Shown piece by piece: positions 26,633 through 36,295 of a stretch of 64,000 nucleotides of DNA. The notes beneath the pieces were generated by a model. The model was not told where the DNA came from, searched no databases, and saw only the letters and a list, made by a program, of their open reading frames with translations. Origin of the DNA: Fibrobacterota bacterium. Lineage in GTDB: Bacteria > Fibrobacterota > Chitinivibrionia > Chitinivibrionales > Chitinispirillaceae. The number at the start of each line of letters is the position of its first letter. Within the stretch, counting starts at the first letter, position 1. A program made the translations under genes and the position numbers. Location: contig JAEYNR010000074.1 in the NCBI GenBank assembly GCA_023412475.1, positions 34,783-98,782 on the forward strand. Reading direction: 5' to 3'.

Positions 26633-29524
26633 CTAATCCCCCAAATAATCGATTCTCTCCATGATACCAGTTGTATCGGCTGGTGGTGGCATTACATTTT
26701 CTCCACAATTCTCGGTGACAGGTGTCATTCTCTTTATGTAGCGTTCATATTGAGAATAAAATCCTCCAGGATTCTTTTTTCCCCCGTTTTTTAAAAGAGT
26801 TGTGGTCAGGAAGCGGTGAAGTGACTTTCCATCAGCCGGACCAGTGTACTTAGTGTTACATTCACCTATACAGGCCACAGTGAGATCGTGAATATCCGGT
26901 ACTCCGCTTTTATTGCCAAACCGGTCCAGATCAACCCTGATCACTGCATTCCAAAGACCAAAGCTGGTTTTTGCTTTACTGTAGGCCGGGACATTAAATG
27001 GTCGCATGATGTCATCTGTAGTTCCGCTTTTTGCAAAATTGGACAGTGGTTCATTCAACAGATATGCATCCGCGTTGTAAACGCTGTCAGTTAATGATGG
27101 ATCGTATGGAGAGAGCTGGTATGCAATATCATAATCACTCAACCCATCAGCCATGTTGGAGATGAGCCTCTTGTGCATTCCAAGTAACGATGGTCTTATA
27201 TTGTTGATATCAGCATAGGGGTGGTAACGTCTTATTGTGTCACTTACAGATACATTTTCTCCATTTAAAACTATTTTTTCAACAACCAGGGAAGGGTGTT
27301 GTGCCGGGAGTTCAATCAGATCATTATTGTAGAAAACGTTAAAGAGATGCATCTGTTCATAAAGACTCATCTCCAGTGTTCCTAAAGCAATGGAGTACAT
27401 ACTGTCGGAAACCGGAACTCTTCTGCCATAGGAATTCATGTAATCTACATCTGCGCCTACGATTCTGGTAAATTCCTTGTATGCTCTGACCCCGGTCATG
27501 TAGGTTAGCTTCAGCGAATCCTTTACTCTGGAAAACGCACCAGTTCTGTAAAGGAGCTGAACGAGCTGAAAAGCATCGGACTGGACATCAAAATTGGAAT
27601 TGAATATGCTGCGGTTCATCCTTAGCAGTGTTTCAACAGCTAAAATATTATTGGATGATGCCAGCAGGTCAAACACGTATTTACATCCATCAAAACTATT
27701 TCTGTAGTTGTGAACCGGATAGCCTCTGCCCCTTACTGCACTGTTATGAAAAATCACTCCGGTTTTAACACCTTTTTTAAACTCAAGATCTCTTTTCCAG
27801 GCTACATCATCAATAACCTCAACAGTGTCGGTCCATTTTGAGTAGGGCTTAAAGATACCCAGATCATAGTTAAGAGTGTTAAGAATTGGTTTAGCAGTTG
27901 AGGAGCCATTTGGTGTCCTGTTTTTAAGCAGACATGCCAGTCTTGAACCTAATCTGTCTTTTGAGTAATATGCAAGCAACTTTCCAGAGCGTGAATCCAT
28001 AATACTATAGGCATAATATTGACCATCAACAGCAACAGGTTTACGCAGGTAAAAAAATGTGCTTCTGCGGAACTTATTTGCAGCCATTTTCTTGTAGCGG
28101 ATATTTACAATGATTGTATCACCGGGATTACAGCGGGTGTAAAATGTGGAGCCCGGCTCATTGAAATTGACTGTATCTTTAAGTATTCTGACTAATCGAA
28201 CGGAATCTTTGGGAGTAATTTTTGTTTCGATCGTTGCAGAATCGCTTCCTATTCTTACTTCATCGGTTATAGTAGTATCTTTGCCATACCCTCTGTTGTT
28301 TACCAGTTGTTCCAGTGTTTCCTGCAGATCTTTGTCGATGGTTAATTTTATAAGCAGGTTTCCTTTTTTTCGGATCAGAGAATTAGGGTCTATAAGATCC
28401 ATTTGTTTGAGCTGTTCAGGATCAGAACCGTTTCTTTTCAAAGTCATAAGCCAGAACTCATTGGCCAGATCGACCAGAGCTCCATAACCACCCTGAAAAG
28501 TTTTAGGCTGGCTGAATTCCAGTGCTTCGATCTCAGAGAGGACCTGTGCACTTTTTTCAGGCCCCCACCCCAGCATCTCAGCCATACGTGGCATATCGAT
28601 TTTGCACTGTGTGGAGATCTTGGTTTTAAAGTTTCTTCCCCATTTTACCATGCGAGCCAGATAAACACACTCTGCATCTGACAGGTCTTTTAATTCTTTG
28701 TCAAACAACCCTCTGGCGATATCTTTACATCCAATCATACCATAATCACTTGTGACACAGTGGTTAAGGTAGACCTCCATAACATCTTCTGCGGAATACA
28801 TTTTCCTCAGAGCAACCGCCAACCGAAGTTCACGCTTTTTCCGGTCAACAGACTTGCTTACCATTCGCATCCCTTTTTCATCCAGTTTTGAAATGAAAAG
28901 TTTTGCTACCTGCTGGGTGATAGTGGATGTTCCGCGGGGAGTAACGATCCTGAATTTTAAAACCGACTCTTTTGTAGCTCTAAAAAAAGCACTCACAAAG
29001 CTTTCAAACTCAATCCCCATGGGATTGGAAAAAAAGTTCTGATCTTCAGCGGCAAGAAGTGCGGTGATAAGAGTTTGTGGAACCTCTGAGAGTTTAGCTC
29101 TCTGATGATCGGTTTTAATTCTTGCCAGAGGCCGCTCAAGTCTGTCAACAATCTCGATGGTATTGGAGTACTGACGCACCTCCCGCAGTCGATCAATTAT
29201 CGAAAGCGAGGGATAATCATCTAAGGTTACCCCATCAACGACCCTGACTTCAGAATTCTCTTTTTCTTCACCCCTGTCGACTATGCTGGCGGCTTGCTGG
29301 TCCATAGCCTCATCGGTGAGCACATCCTGCCACCCTGCCCCATACTCTTTGGACAAGAGTCCCCTTTTTTCCAGATCAACCAGTTTGTCACCCCACCTGA
29401 GGAAATAGCGATTAAAGGTGGATCTGGCAAGCAGATACCCAGGATAAGCAGCTATCAGAGTCAGTACAGTAATTCCTCCACAAATCCACAGGATAATTTT
29501 CAATACTTTTTTATTCTTTGCCAT
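26633..29524 (-). CDS. Class A penicillin-binding protein (glycosyltransferase/transpeptidase)
   Basis: 963 residues with one N-terminal membrane helix (residues about 8-30). The GT51 peptidoglycan glycosyltransferase domain (about 140-320) shows LLAAEDQNFFSNPMG, GTSTITQQVAK and RKKRELRLAVAL. The C-terminal transpeptidase-like domain retains serine-enzyme motifs: SxxK in SSTAKPIL near 541, an SxN-like SSNN near 624 and KSGT near 831. It should polymerise and crosslink glycan strands in the periplasm. The long central insertion between GT51 and SxxK (about 200 residues, with DSRSGKLLAYYSKDR) is larger than in PBP1a. No clear ribosome site is seen before the ATG. Single gene. Confidence 0.85.
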   Translation of the reverse strand: MAKNKKVLKIILWICGGITVLTLIAAYPGYLLARSTFNRYFLRWGDKLVDLEKRGLLSKEYGAGWQDVLTDEAMDQQAASIVDRGEEKENSEVRVVDGVTLDDYPSLSIIDRLREVRQYSNTIEIVDRLERPLARIKTDHQRAKLSEVPQTLITALLAAEDQNFFSNPMGIEFESFVSAFFRATKESVLKFRIVTPRGTSTITQQVAKLFISKLDEKGMRMVSKSVDRKKRELRLAVALRKMYSAEDVMEVYLNHCVTSDYGMIGCKDIARGLFDKELKDLSDAECVYLARMVKWGRNFKTKISTQCKIDMPRMAEMLGWGPEKSAQVLSEIEALEFSQPKTFQGGYGALVDLANEFWLMTLKRNGSDPEQLKQMDLIDPNSLIRKKGNLLIKLTIDKDLQETLEQLVNNRGYGKDTTITDEVRIGSDSATIETKITPKDSVRLVRILKDTVNFNEPGSTFYTRCNPGDTIIVNIRYKKMAANKFRRSTFFYLRKPVAVDGQYYAYSIMDSRSGKLLAYYSKDRLGSRLACLLKNRTPNGSSTAKPILNTLNYDLGIFKPYSKWTDTVEVIDDVAWKRDLEFKKGVKTGVIFHNSAVRGRGYPVHNYRNSFDGCKYVFDLLASSNNILAVETLLRMNRSIFNSNFDVQSDAFQLVQLLYRTGAFSRVKDSLKLTYMTGVRAYKEFTRIVGADVDYMNSYGRRVPVSDSMYSIALGTLEMSLYEQMHLFNVFYNNDLIELPAQHPSLVVEKIVLNGENVSVSDTIRRYHPYADINNIRPSLLGMHKRLISNMADGLSDYDIAYQLSPYDPSLTDSVYNADAYLLNEPLSNFAKSGTTDDIMRPFNVPAYSKAKTSFGLWNAVIRVDLDRFGNKSGVPDIHDLTVACIGECNTKYTGPADGKSLHRFLTTTLLKNGGKKNPGGFYSQYERYIKRMTPVTENCGENVMPPPADTTGIMERIDYLGD

Positions 29525-29812
29525 TTTTTTTGTTAGCCCGAATGAAGAATGCTAAGAAAAGGGTAGACTCGCTGAAGCGATTTCCGCAGCTTAAGAGAGA
29601 TTCAGAATGTTAAATCTACTCTATTTTATATAAGATATTCAAGAAATCCAATGCTAAAGGTGGACATTTATAGGCATTACAGTATATTTTTAGTAATCAA
29701 AATCGGGCGATTCTCCTGGTAAAGTACAGGCACATCTTTGCTTTATATGTGTGCCCGCACCCAGCCACCTCAGAATCGTCCGTTTTATCTTAAAATAAAA
29801 GGGAGATGGTTA

Positions 29813-31492
29813 ATGAGATATGTTCAAATAAAAGCTCTTCTAGTCACATTCTGTTTACTGATAACCGGATGTGCAAACCGAACAGTCACCAGAATCGAAT
29901 CCCTTCAGGCACCATGCCCCAGAGTCTTATCTCAGGACAATGACACGCTAAGCTATGTGGTTGCTTTCAACGACACAAATGAACGGGAAGCGTTTGTCTC
30001 CTCATTCAATCAGTTTCTGCAGAAGTATCACTTTGTTAATATTATGAAAGATACAGTGCATAATTATGTTCGCATTGAGCTGACGCCATCATCTGAGCAT
30101 TCCCATCTCGAGCAGCCTATCACTATAATTGAGCAGACTCAGATCGTTGAAGACATAATTGAGGAGATCATTGGGGAAGTCAGCTCGGATTCCGCTCCAG
30201 AAGTCACAGACTCGATTTTACCTGGCTTTGGAGGAGTCGCCAGAGTTTATTTCCCCCGAAAAAATGTTGACCCGCTTTTTTCCCGGTTATTTAATGCTTT
30301 CCCCTTCAATACTAGTAATGATACAGATCAGACTGAGAGCTCATCTTTGGCAATTTCCGATTCTTCTGCACACCGGATCACCCTTAAGATTAATGGCAGA
30401 TTCACTAACGCCGAAAACCGTACTCTTTCTGCTCTTGATTTCATAGACAACTGGACTTCTATTCTGAAGAAATATCCTGCGGAAGGTTACTTTCTGTTTA
30501 GAAACATTGTAGGAATACCAGAATTTATCTCCGGTAATGAAGCCACAGTGAGGGGTTTTAATGCTCTTGATGAAAACACAATCACATTGCGGCTGGCAAA
30601 TATCGATACTTTGGCAGGATTTCGTTTACGGAACCGAAGACTGATAGATGGCAATCTGAAGTTGGGTTTATATCACATTTCCCGCCGAAGTGACAATGAT
30701 CTTGAACTGCTGGCAAATGGTAATTCTGCTCCGGCAAAACCGTTTCTGGAAAAAATTATACTTTGCACTGGAGGGGATCCAAACCCGATTCTCTCATTTT
30801 CTTTAAATAAGTACGACGCTGTAGTGCTGAGCTCGACAAATGATCTGGAGTATGCGCGTAGAAATTTGACTAAAAATGGCTCCCTGCAGGAGATTCCTGG
30901 AGAGCGGTATTTTCTGGCCTGTGCTTCGGAAGATGAAGGGTTCAGAGCATTTCTTAAAAGACAGATAAATAAGACCGATATGCTTCGCAATGTTGCAAAA
31001 GTAGAAGGCGAAACTATCAATTCAGTGGTTGTGGGCAATCTTGAATCTGCGGAAACTCAGAATATCAGCACTGGCCAGTTCTCCTCAAGTCGCACATTCA
31101 AGCTTATCTATTGCAAAGATGACCAGATATCCAGAAACATAGCAGAAAAGCTTCTGGCCACCCTTTCTCATTCAAAAATAAGCATCAATCTGGATGCACT
31201 GGAGGATCTGGATTATCAACGATGCCTCATCTCCAGAGACTATGACTGCGCTGTGGGATTTGTGCCTCAGAATATCACCCGTAATATCAGCGAACAGCTC
31301 AGACTTGCCTCAATCTGGTTTAATGACGAAACAGATGCACTCAAACGTCTTGAAGACTACACAGAGATTCCTCTATTTTCTGTTAGAAGATATCTGCTGA
31401 AAAGAAATGATCTCCATTTATACAGAAATAGCATTCAAGGGCTTTTTCGTAAAACTCAACAGGATCAGATACAACCTGTAAATGAGAACTGA
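29813..31492 (+). CDS. Lipoprotein of the family-5 (peptide/nickel-type) solute-binding fold
   Basis: 559 residues from the ATG at 29813, which has GGGAG upstream; a longer frame from 29738 lacks both. The lipobox is LLITGC. From about 190 the sequence follows family-5 binding proteins: LSALDFIDNWTSILKK, GISGNEATVRGFNALDENTITLRL, and a PAKPFLEKIIL block, the usual order in DppA/OppA-like proteins. No permease or ATPase gene is adjacent, so it may serve a distant transporter or act in signalling. A small frameshifted gene overlaps its stop codon. Confidence 0.7.
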   Translation: MRYVQIKALLVTFCLLITGCANRTVTRIESLQAPCPRVLSQDNDTLSYVVAFNDTNEREAFVSSFNQFLQKYHFVNIMKDTVHNYVRIELTPSSEHSHLEQPITIIEQTQIVEDIIEEIIGEVSSDSAPEVTDSILPGFGGVARVYFPRKNVDPLFSRLFNAFPFNTSNDTDQTESSSLAISDSSAHRITLKINGRFTNAENRTLSALDFIDNWTSILKKYPAEGYFLFRNIVGIPEFISGNEATVRGFNALDENTITLRLANIDTLAGFRLRNRRLIDGNLKLGLYHISRRSDNDLELLANGNSAPAKPFLEKIILCTGGDPNPILSFSLNKYDAVVLSSTNDLEYARRNLTKNGSLQEIPGERYFLACASEDEGFRAFLKRQINKTDMLRNVAKVEGETINSVVVGNLESAETQNISTGQFSSSRTFKLIYCKDDQISRNIAEKLLATLSHSKISINLDALEDLDYQRCLISRDYDCAVGFVPQNITRNISEQLRLASIWFNDETDALKRLEDYTEIPLFSVRRYLLKRNDLHLYRNSIQGLFRKTQQDQIQPVNEN

Positions 31493-31782
31493 TATTAAGT
31501 TCTCATTTTCTTCTGACAGCTCTATTGCTGATGATCAGATTAAAGGAATCCCCCTGTTAAGAATCGGTCTTCATGTGCTTCAAAGAGAGGAGCTTCTGAC
31601 CAAAATCGACGACATACTCGAAATCCTTAAAAAGAGCTGCCTGGTGATCAGATAGAGGTTAATCTGGATATCGTAGGAAGATATATAGAAAATGCCGCGC
31701 TTCCGCAAATACGACATCAGGTTGTCAGCAAGATTATCAACTGGTTCAATTTGGGAGTCTTTGTAACTACCCGGCTATCTAA
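31482..31782 (+). pseudogene. Small gene with an apparent -1 frameshift
   Basis: The ATG at 31482 overlaps the upstream stop. Frame one runs 57 codons to a TAG at 31653 (MRTDIKFSFSSDSSIADDQ ... ILEILKK). Shifting back one base at the AAA AAG at 31629-31634 gives a smooth continuation, ELPGDQIEVNLDIVGRY ... HQVVSKIINWFNLGVFVTT, reaching 31780, where an R2-type sequence begins. So the gene is either damaged by a one-base loss, or read by frameshifting at the A-run. Product unknown, about 100 residues. Confidence 0.45.
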
Positions 31783-31783
31783 C

Positions 31784-32245
31784 CAGAAGAAAATTCCAAA
31801 TCACATATTTTATGAAGCGGTTCAGTATCGTAGTCGTTATCGCAATCGTCGCTCTTTTTCTATTTTATTTCAATATCAATATCGACTACGATGTCGATTT
31901 GGACACGTTTGATACCGATTATTGATATTTGTATAACAATCATTGATTAATCGTTTCAATTATGTAATATTTGAGTTTTCGTTTGTTGAACTATATATTA
32001 TTTTCTTGCTTTCTTCGATTCATTTTCTGTTCCCGATTCTTTCCCGATTTCACGAAAAGCCGATTTACTTAAAAGTATCCGGTAGATTTTTTTTCTGAAC
32101 ATTTTTTTGGTATAGTGGCTGGATAATCGACATTGTAGCCATTTTGGTGGCATTCGGTTTGCATTTTTTAGACTATAGAGATGTTAAATTGTATCCAGGA
32201 CATTTTGCAATTATTTGATAGCTCTCCCTTTATTGAGGAGTATTC
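31784..32245. other. Non-coding region with an R2 fragment and an inverted repeat
   Basis: Starts with an R2 block (CAGAAGAAAATTCCAAATCA at 31784-31803). A 10-bp inverted repeat follows (ATCGTAGTCG at 31827, CGACTACGAT at 31883). AT-rich sequence then leads to the diguanylate cyclase, which has a good ribosome site. No gene is seen. Confidence 0.5.
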
Positions 32246-33541
32246 ATGCATTATTTCCTTCAAAATACAGTTCCTTTTTTATTAATCATGTTGATTTTGG
32301 GTATTGTATCCACTTTCAAGATTCCTTCTTTTACTCCACTTTTTTATCTTTTTAGCATAAGTTTAGTGTTACTGGTTCTTTTTTCATTTTTTACTATATT
32401 AAATCGTATGAAAGGAAAAAACGGTGTAAAATCAGCAATCGAGACAATAGAGGAAATTGCAGAAGTTAAGCCACTTGAAAAATCGTCCAAAAAAGAGATT
32501 CGTGAAGTAATGAAATCAACCGAAAAGCAGACCAGCTCTGGCCCCCACAATCATCAAATCATTCAATCCTCTCTTACAGAGATTCACTCAGAACACAATA
32601 GCGATAAGCTCCGCTCTTTAATCATTAAGAATGCAGTACTTCTTGGTGGTGCTCATGGAGGGAAACTGAGCATACTTGATTCCCAGGGTCCTGACCATTC
32701 CTATTTTTACTCACCTTTGCAATTAGATCTTCCCTCAGTTTGTCAATCGATCATAACTTCTGTAGCAATCAATAAAATAGCAGTTAATACCAGGTTTTCT
32801 GATATTAAAGGTAGGGAAAGTTTCCATATATTAGCTGTGCCCCTGATCAGAGATAACTTAACAATAGGAGTAATTATCTTAGTAAATAAGACTACACAGT
32901 TTTGCGAAACAGATCTAATTAATCTCAATCTTTTTGCTTCGCAGGCTGCTTTGGCCATTAACAACACCAGATTATATGAAAAAGCTATTCTCCAGGCTCA
33001 AACCGATTCTCTCACCGGCCTTTACAACCACCGTCATTTCTTTGAACTTGCTAGAAAGGAGATCAGCCGGGCTCAGCGTTACAAGCACTCACTGACAGTG
33101 GTGATGGTCGATATCGATCATTTTAAGTGCATTAATGACACTTTTGGTCACCCTGCGGGTGATCAGGTCTTAATTGCCATTGCGAACGTGTGCCGAAAAC
33201 TTTTCCGAAATATCGATATAGTTGCCAGATATGGTGGAGAGGAGTTTTCAATTCTGCTTCCTGAGACACCGGTGGAAACAGCGACTGAAGTGGCAGAACG
33301 CTTCAGATGTACTGTAGAAAAGGCCGTCGTTTCTTATCACCGTCGTCACTTTTCAGTAACTGTCAGCCTGGGGCTGGCAGCACTACGAAACGATTGTACA
33401 TCTCTTACCCGTCTGATTGAGCGCGCAGACACTGCGCTTTATCATGCCAAAGCACAGGGAAGGAACCGGGTAATCCTGTGGAAAGCATCTATGTGTTATG
33501 TGGGCACCATGAAATATCGACGGACATTTCTCAGGTTTTGA
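32246..33541 (+). CDS. GAF-GGDEF diguanylate cyclase
   Basis: 431 residues. Two hydrophobic helices (residues about 5-22 and 30-50) anchor the N-terminus. A GAF-like sensory domain occupies about 115-245 (VPLIRDNLTIGVIILVNK). The GGDEF domain follows from about 250 with DSLTGLYNHRHF, VDIDHFKCINDTFGHPAGD and the active signature ARYGGEEFSILL near 330; RNID five residues ahead matches the RxxD inhibitory site, so product feedback is expected. It makes cyclic di-GMP from two GTP at the membrane. The start has GAGGAG upstream. The C-terminal 20 residues run past the domain. Confidence 0.92.
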   Translation: MHYFLQNTVPFLLIMLILGIVSTFKIPSFTPLFYLFSISLVLLVLFSFFTILNRMKGKNGVKSAIETIEEIAEVKPLEKSSKKEIREVMKSTEKQTSSGPHNHQIIQSSLTEIHSEHNSDKLRSLIIKNAVLLGGAHGGKLSILDSQGPDHSYFYSPLQLDLPSVCQSIITSVAINKIAVNTRFSDIKGRESFHILAVPLIRDNLTIGVIILVNKTTQFCETDLINLNLFASQAALAINNTRLYEKAILQAQTDSLTGLYNHRHFFELARKEISRAQRYKHSLTVVMVDIDHFKCINDTFGHPAGDQVLIAIANVCRKLFRNIDIVARYGGEEFSILLPETPVETATEVAERFRCTVEKAVVSYHRRHFSVTVSLGLAALRNDCTSLTRLIERADTALYHAKAQGRNRVILWKASMCYVGTMKYRRTFLRF

Positions 33542-33583
33542 ACACTTTGACATCTTTAAACCAGAAATCCCGAAAAAACTCAT

Positions 33584-34573
33584 TTACTCCGGTTTCTGGT
33601 TTCCTGGGTAAATAAGTTTTTCCCATGTTTCTTTGCAAATCGAACCTAGTTTAGTGATAAGCTCTGTAGCTTTCTGTGCTTCATCCAGAATAATTCTTAT
33701 CTCCAGGCGGTTTTTTTCGAATGCTTCAGGTACATTAAATCGGATTCTAGCCTGGTCAGGATTGACTTTATTAACCATAGCTGACCACTTCTGTTTCAAA
33801 GCAGCAAGATCAGGAAAGCGTTTCTTAAATATTGTGTCTCTAATTTTCTGTGCTTTCTGGGGCTGGTTAGCAGATTCGTTTTCCAGAATTTCTGTAATTT
33901 GGCTTTCTTTGAGAAGAGCACGAAGAGTTTTGTCTTCACCAAATGCGATTTCCGGCATCCATTCGACAAGCTCCCTCTGTTGCTGACGGGAAAGGTTAAC
34001 CTTTGACATAAGATTCAAACAGGCATCGCAGTCATCTTTGCTCATCGATTTTAAATCGGATGCGACTGCGGAATCAGCAAAACCTCTATCAACAGCATCA
34101 AGAATGCTATCCGGACATTCCGATAACCGTTCCAGTTCAAATCTCTCCCGATCGGAGATTCCAAGCTCTGAGGTATATTTTCTGTATTCATAATCGGCCA
34201 TATTGTCCTTTAGCCAGCTTACAAAAAGGATTTTTTCCCTTAGCGCAAGTAAGCGGTCCCGATTTAAAAGAATCCGAAGCATAGAGGAACTGAAACTATC
34301 GCAATCATTAACTACAACGAAAGTGCTTTCCTTAATATTTTTTCTGCGAAGCAGAACCAATCGTTTACATCCATCTATCACCGAATACCTGTGATCTTTT
34401 TCGCATACAATTATTGGTGGAATGACTCCACAGTACTGTTCTTTTACTGTTATATCAGGATCAAACAGAGAATCTGGAAAGTCTACATTTTCAACAGATA
34501 ACCTTGAAAAGGCCAGTCCGGTTCCTTCGCCATTTTCAGCGAAAAGCTTCTGCAATATGTCTGTATTTTTCAT
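33584..34573 (-). CDS. ParB/Srx-fold protein (non-canonical ParB-like)
   Basis: 329 residues. The N-terminal part matches the ParB/Srx nuclease-like fold: VKEQYCGVIPPIIVCEKDHRYSVIDGCKRLVLLRRKNI, in which the usual GxRRxxA box reads DGCKRLVLL. A helical region follows, with a helix-turn-helix-like stretch (VDRGFADSAVASDLKSM), and a basic C-terminal half. ParB-fold proteins bind or cut DNA, hydrolyse CTP or act as adaptors. No parA is nearby. The gene begins inside the 3' end of the GT2 gene (38 bp overlap), so they are co-transcribed. Function unknown. Confidence 0.65.
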   Translation of the reverse strand: MKNTDILQKLFAENGEGTGLAFSRLSVENVDFPDSLFDPDITVKEQYCGVIPPIIVCEKDHRYSVIDGCKRLVLLRRKNIKESTFVVVNDCDSFSSSMLRILLNRDRLLALREKILFVSWLKDNMADYEYRKYTSELGISDRERFELERLSECPDSILDAVDRGFADSAVASDLKSMSKDDCDACLNLMSKVNLSRQQQRELVEWMPEIAFGEDKTLRALLKESQITEILENESANQPQKAQKIRDTIFKKRFPDLAALKQKWSAMVNKVNPDQARIRFNVPEAFEKNRLEIRIILDEAQKATELITKLGSICKETWEKLIYPGNQKPE

Positions 34574-35360
34574 ATAACGTTTCGTTTCCTCTTTTCAGAT
34601 AACCATTGGCTACAATGAGTGCTTTTCTTGAAAGTACAGTTCTTAAGAGTTTCACCTGAATATCATTTAAAAGATTGCTTCTTAGCAGCTCCAGCATGCT
34701 TCTGATACGAAATCTATCCATTCCCATCATGGAACTGGACAACTGGTCACTGTGCCCTCCATAACGTTTCAAAAGATAATGATCAAGCAGGCCGATCTGT
34801 TTTTGGCAGGTGATTCGCAACCACAGATCATAATCCTCACAAACAGGGAAAGTCTCATTAAATCCCCCTGACTTCTCAAACAGAGTTCTTTTAAGCAGGA
34901 CCGATGAAGGGGTAATTATGCACCGCTGGAGACTTGCGGCAAACAGATCTCCCTGGAATTTCTGTTGAGCCATTGGTGGATTCACCTGTTTTCCGTTTCT
35001 GATCCAGAGTTCCTGGGTTTGAACAATTTGAAATTGAGGGTTTTCTCTGCACCAGTCTATCTGTTTTTCCAGTTTCTGAGAGAGCCACTCATCATCTGAA
35101 TCCAGAAAAGCAATCCATTCTCCTGAAGAGTTCTTAACTCCGATGTTTCGTGCTTTTGATACTCCGCTGTTTTCTTCCAACCGGATATAGCTGATTTTAC
35201 TTTCATTTAAAACAGGCAGATTCTGTGTTCCATCATCAGAGCCATCATCTACAACAAGCAGTTCACTATCTTCAAAGCTCTGTTTTAGAACTGATTGAAT
35301 AGCTCTTTCCAGAAGTTTTTTTCGATTAAAAACAGGGATGATGATCGAAACCAGAGGCAT
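34536..35360 (-). CDS. GT2 family glycosyltransferase
   Basis: About 274 residues from the ATG at 35360; a TTG three codons earlier is also possible. The GT-A fold motifs are clear: VSIIIPVFNRKKLLERAIQS, LLVVDDGSDDGTQN, SGVSKARNIGVKNSSGEWIAFLDSDDEW (the DxD metal site is DSDD) and CEDYDLWLRI. It transfers a sugar from a nucleotide sugar to a glycan or lipid carrier. The C-terminal region is short. It overlaps the ParB-like gene; no other glycan genes adjoin, so the acceptor cannot be guessed. Confidence 0.88.
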   Translation of the reverse strand: MPLVSIIIPVFNRKKLLERAIQSVLKQSFEDSELLVVDDGSDDGTQNLPVLNESKISYIRLEENSGVSKARNIGVKNSSGEWIAFLDSDDEWLSQKLEKQIDWCRENPQFQIVQTQELWIRNGKQVNPPMAQQKFQGDLFAASLQRCIITPSSVLLKRTLFEKSGGFNETFPVCEDYDLWLRITCQKQIGLLDHYLLKRYGGHSDQLSSSMMGMDRFRIRSMLELLRSNLLNDIQVKLLRTVLSRKALIVANGYLKRGNETLYEKYRHIAEAFR

Positions 35361-35712
35361 AAAAAGCAAACCTTTTTTTTAACCTATGCAGCTATCTGAT
35401 AAAAATATTAAATCAGAAAAAATAAGAACTAATATCAAAACATCTAATCAAAATTAATAGTAGAGAAAGATCTAAACAAAGAATCGGAAAATATGAAAGA
35501 ATCTTTTTGCTTAAGGCTTTTTTATTAGATATTATTTCTGATTTTTTCTTATTATTTCTGATTAGATATTTCTTTTCAGACATTTGTTTCAAGAGATGAG
35601 TAGTATCTTTCTTTGATATTATGGGTAAAAAATAACTGTTTTCAGAATCGGAATAAAGCTCGTTGAATATTTCACTTACACCATTTAGCATCTGCCGCTC
35701 TGCCGAGCGCAT
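35361..35712. other. AT-rich gap without a supported gene
   Basis: A 160-codon minus-strand frame covers this stretch and the tRNA, but it runs through the tRNA itself and is low in complexity, so I reject it. The sequence is dominated by variants of TTATTTCTGATTAGATATTT, which resemble the outer edge of R2 repeats. Confidence 0.4.
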
Positions 35713-35747
35713 AAAAAAAATCCTGAAGCTAAAAGCCTCAGGATTTT
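35713..35747 (-). terminator. Rho-independent terminator of tRNA-Pro
   Basis: On the minus strand: AATCCTGAGGC, loop TTTTA, GCTTCAGGATT, then eight T. It lies 45 bp downstream of the tRNA. Confidence 0.8.
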
Positions 35748-35791
35748 GACGAAACTTAGCGAATTTCGAAGTTTTGAAGATTGTTTTTAAA

Positions 35792-35865
35792 TCGGAGTGA
35801 CTGGATTTGAACCAGCGACCACTTGAACCCCATTCAAGTACGCTACCAGGCTGCGCTACACTCCG
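35792..35865 (-). tRNA. tRNA-Pro, anticodon GGG
   Basis: Minus-strand cloverleaf: acceptor CGGAGTG pairs with CACTCCG, the D arm is GCGC...GCGT with AGCCTGGTA loop, the anticodon stem CTTGA/TCAAG encloses ATGGGGT (anticodon GGG), and the T arm carries GGTTCAAATCC. The discriminator is A; CCA is not encoded. Confidence 0.95.
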
Positions 35866-35937
35866 ATAAAGAGCACTAAAATAAATCCGGATCATATGTA
35901 TGGCAAGTCTGCTTTTTTTTGTATCTGCAATAGATAC

Positions 35938-36141
35938 CTACCTCTTTTTACCCGCCCCTTTAGCTACAGCCCAAATAAAAGCAACGATTCCAAAAATTAA
36001 TAGTATTACACTTCCAATTATTACCTTTTGAGTCGTTCTTCCAAAACTTCCCAGATACTTGCCAACCCACTCACCCATGGCGCTTATCTGATCAAGTCTT
36101 TTTTCTATAAATTCATTAAAATCCTTCTCTTCTCTTTTCAT
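35938..36141 (-). CDS. Small single-pass membrane protein
   Basis: 67 residues from the ATG at 36141, which has AAGGGGA upstream; a 77-residue version starting at 36171 has no ribosome site. A charged N-terminus (REEKDFNEFIEKRLDQIS) leads to one membrane helix, VIIGSVILLIFGIVAFIWAV, and a basic tail GAGKKR. The layout suggests a small inner-membrane protein with a helical cytoplasmic domain. No family is recognised. It lies between tRNA-Pro and the Hsp20 genes on the same strand. Confidence 0.55.
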   Translation of the reverse strand: MKREEKDFNEFIEKRLDQISAMGEWVGKYLGSFGRTTQKVIIGSVILLIFGIVAFIWAVAKGAGKKR

Positions 36142-36295
36142 TGTTTGCGTCCCCTTAAACAATTCATCCATCTGATTAGCAACCTGATTATATAATAAAA
36201 GTATATGTTTGTTTCGTTTGTGTCAAGACTTATTAAAACCAAGCTTCATTTCAGATGGATAATTTTGTTTTTTCATGGAACTGCCGCAACACAAT

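Noticed and set aside
31821..31925. GATATCG-like rich stretch as a CRISPR or iteron array
   Set aside because: Units are irregular with no constant spacers; it is better described as a simple inverted repeat.
33584..34573. Chromosome partition locus
   Set aside because: The ParB box is divergent, no parA is adjacent and no parS-like palindrome was found.
35413..35895. 160-codon minus-strand frame
   Set aside because: It runs through tRNA-Pro and its terminator, and its end is AT-rich low-complexity sequence.
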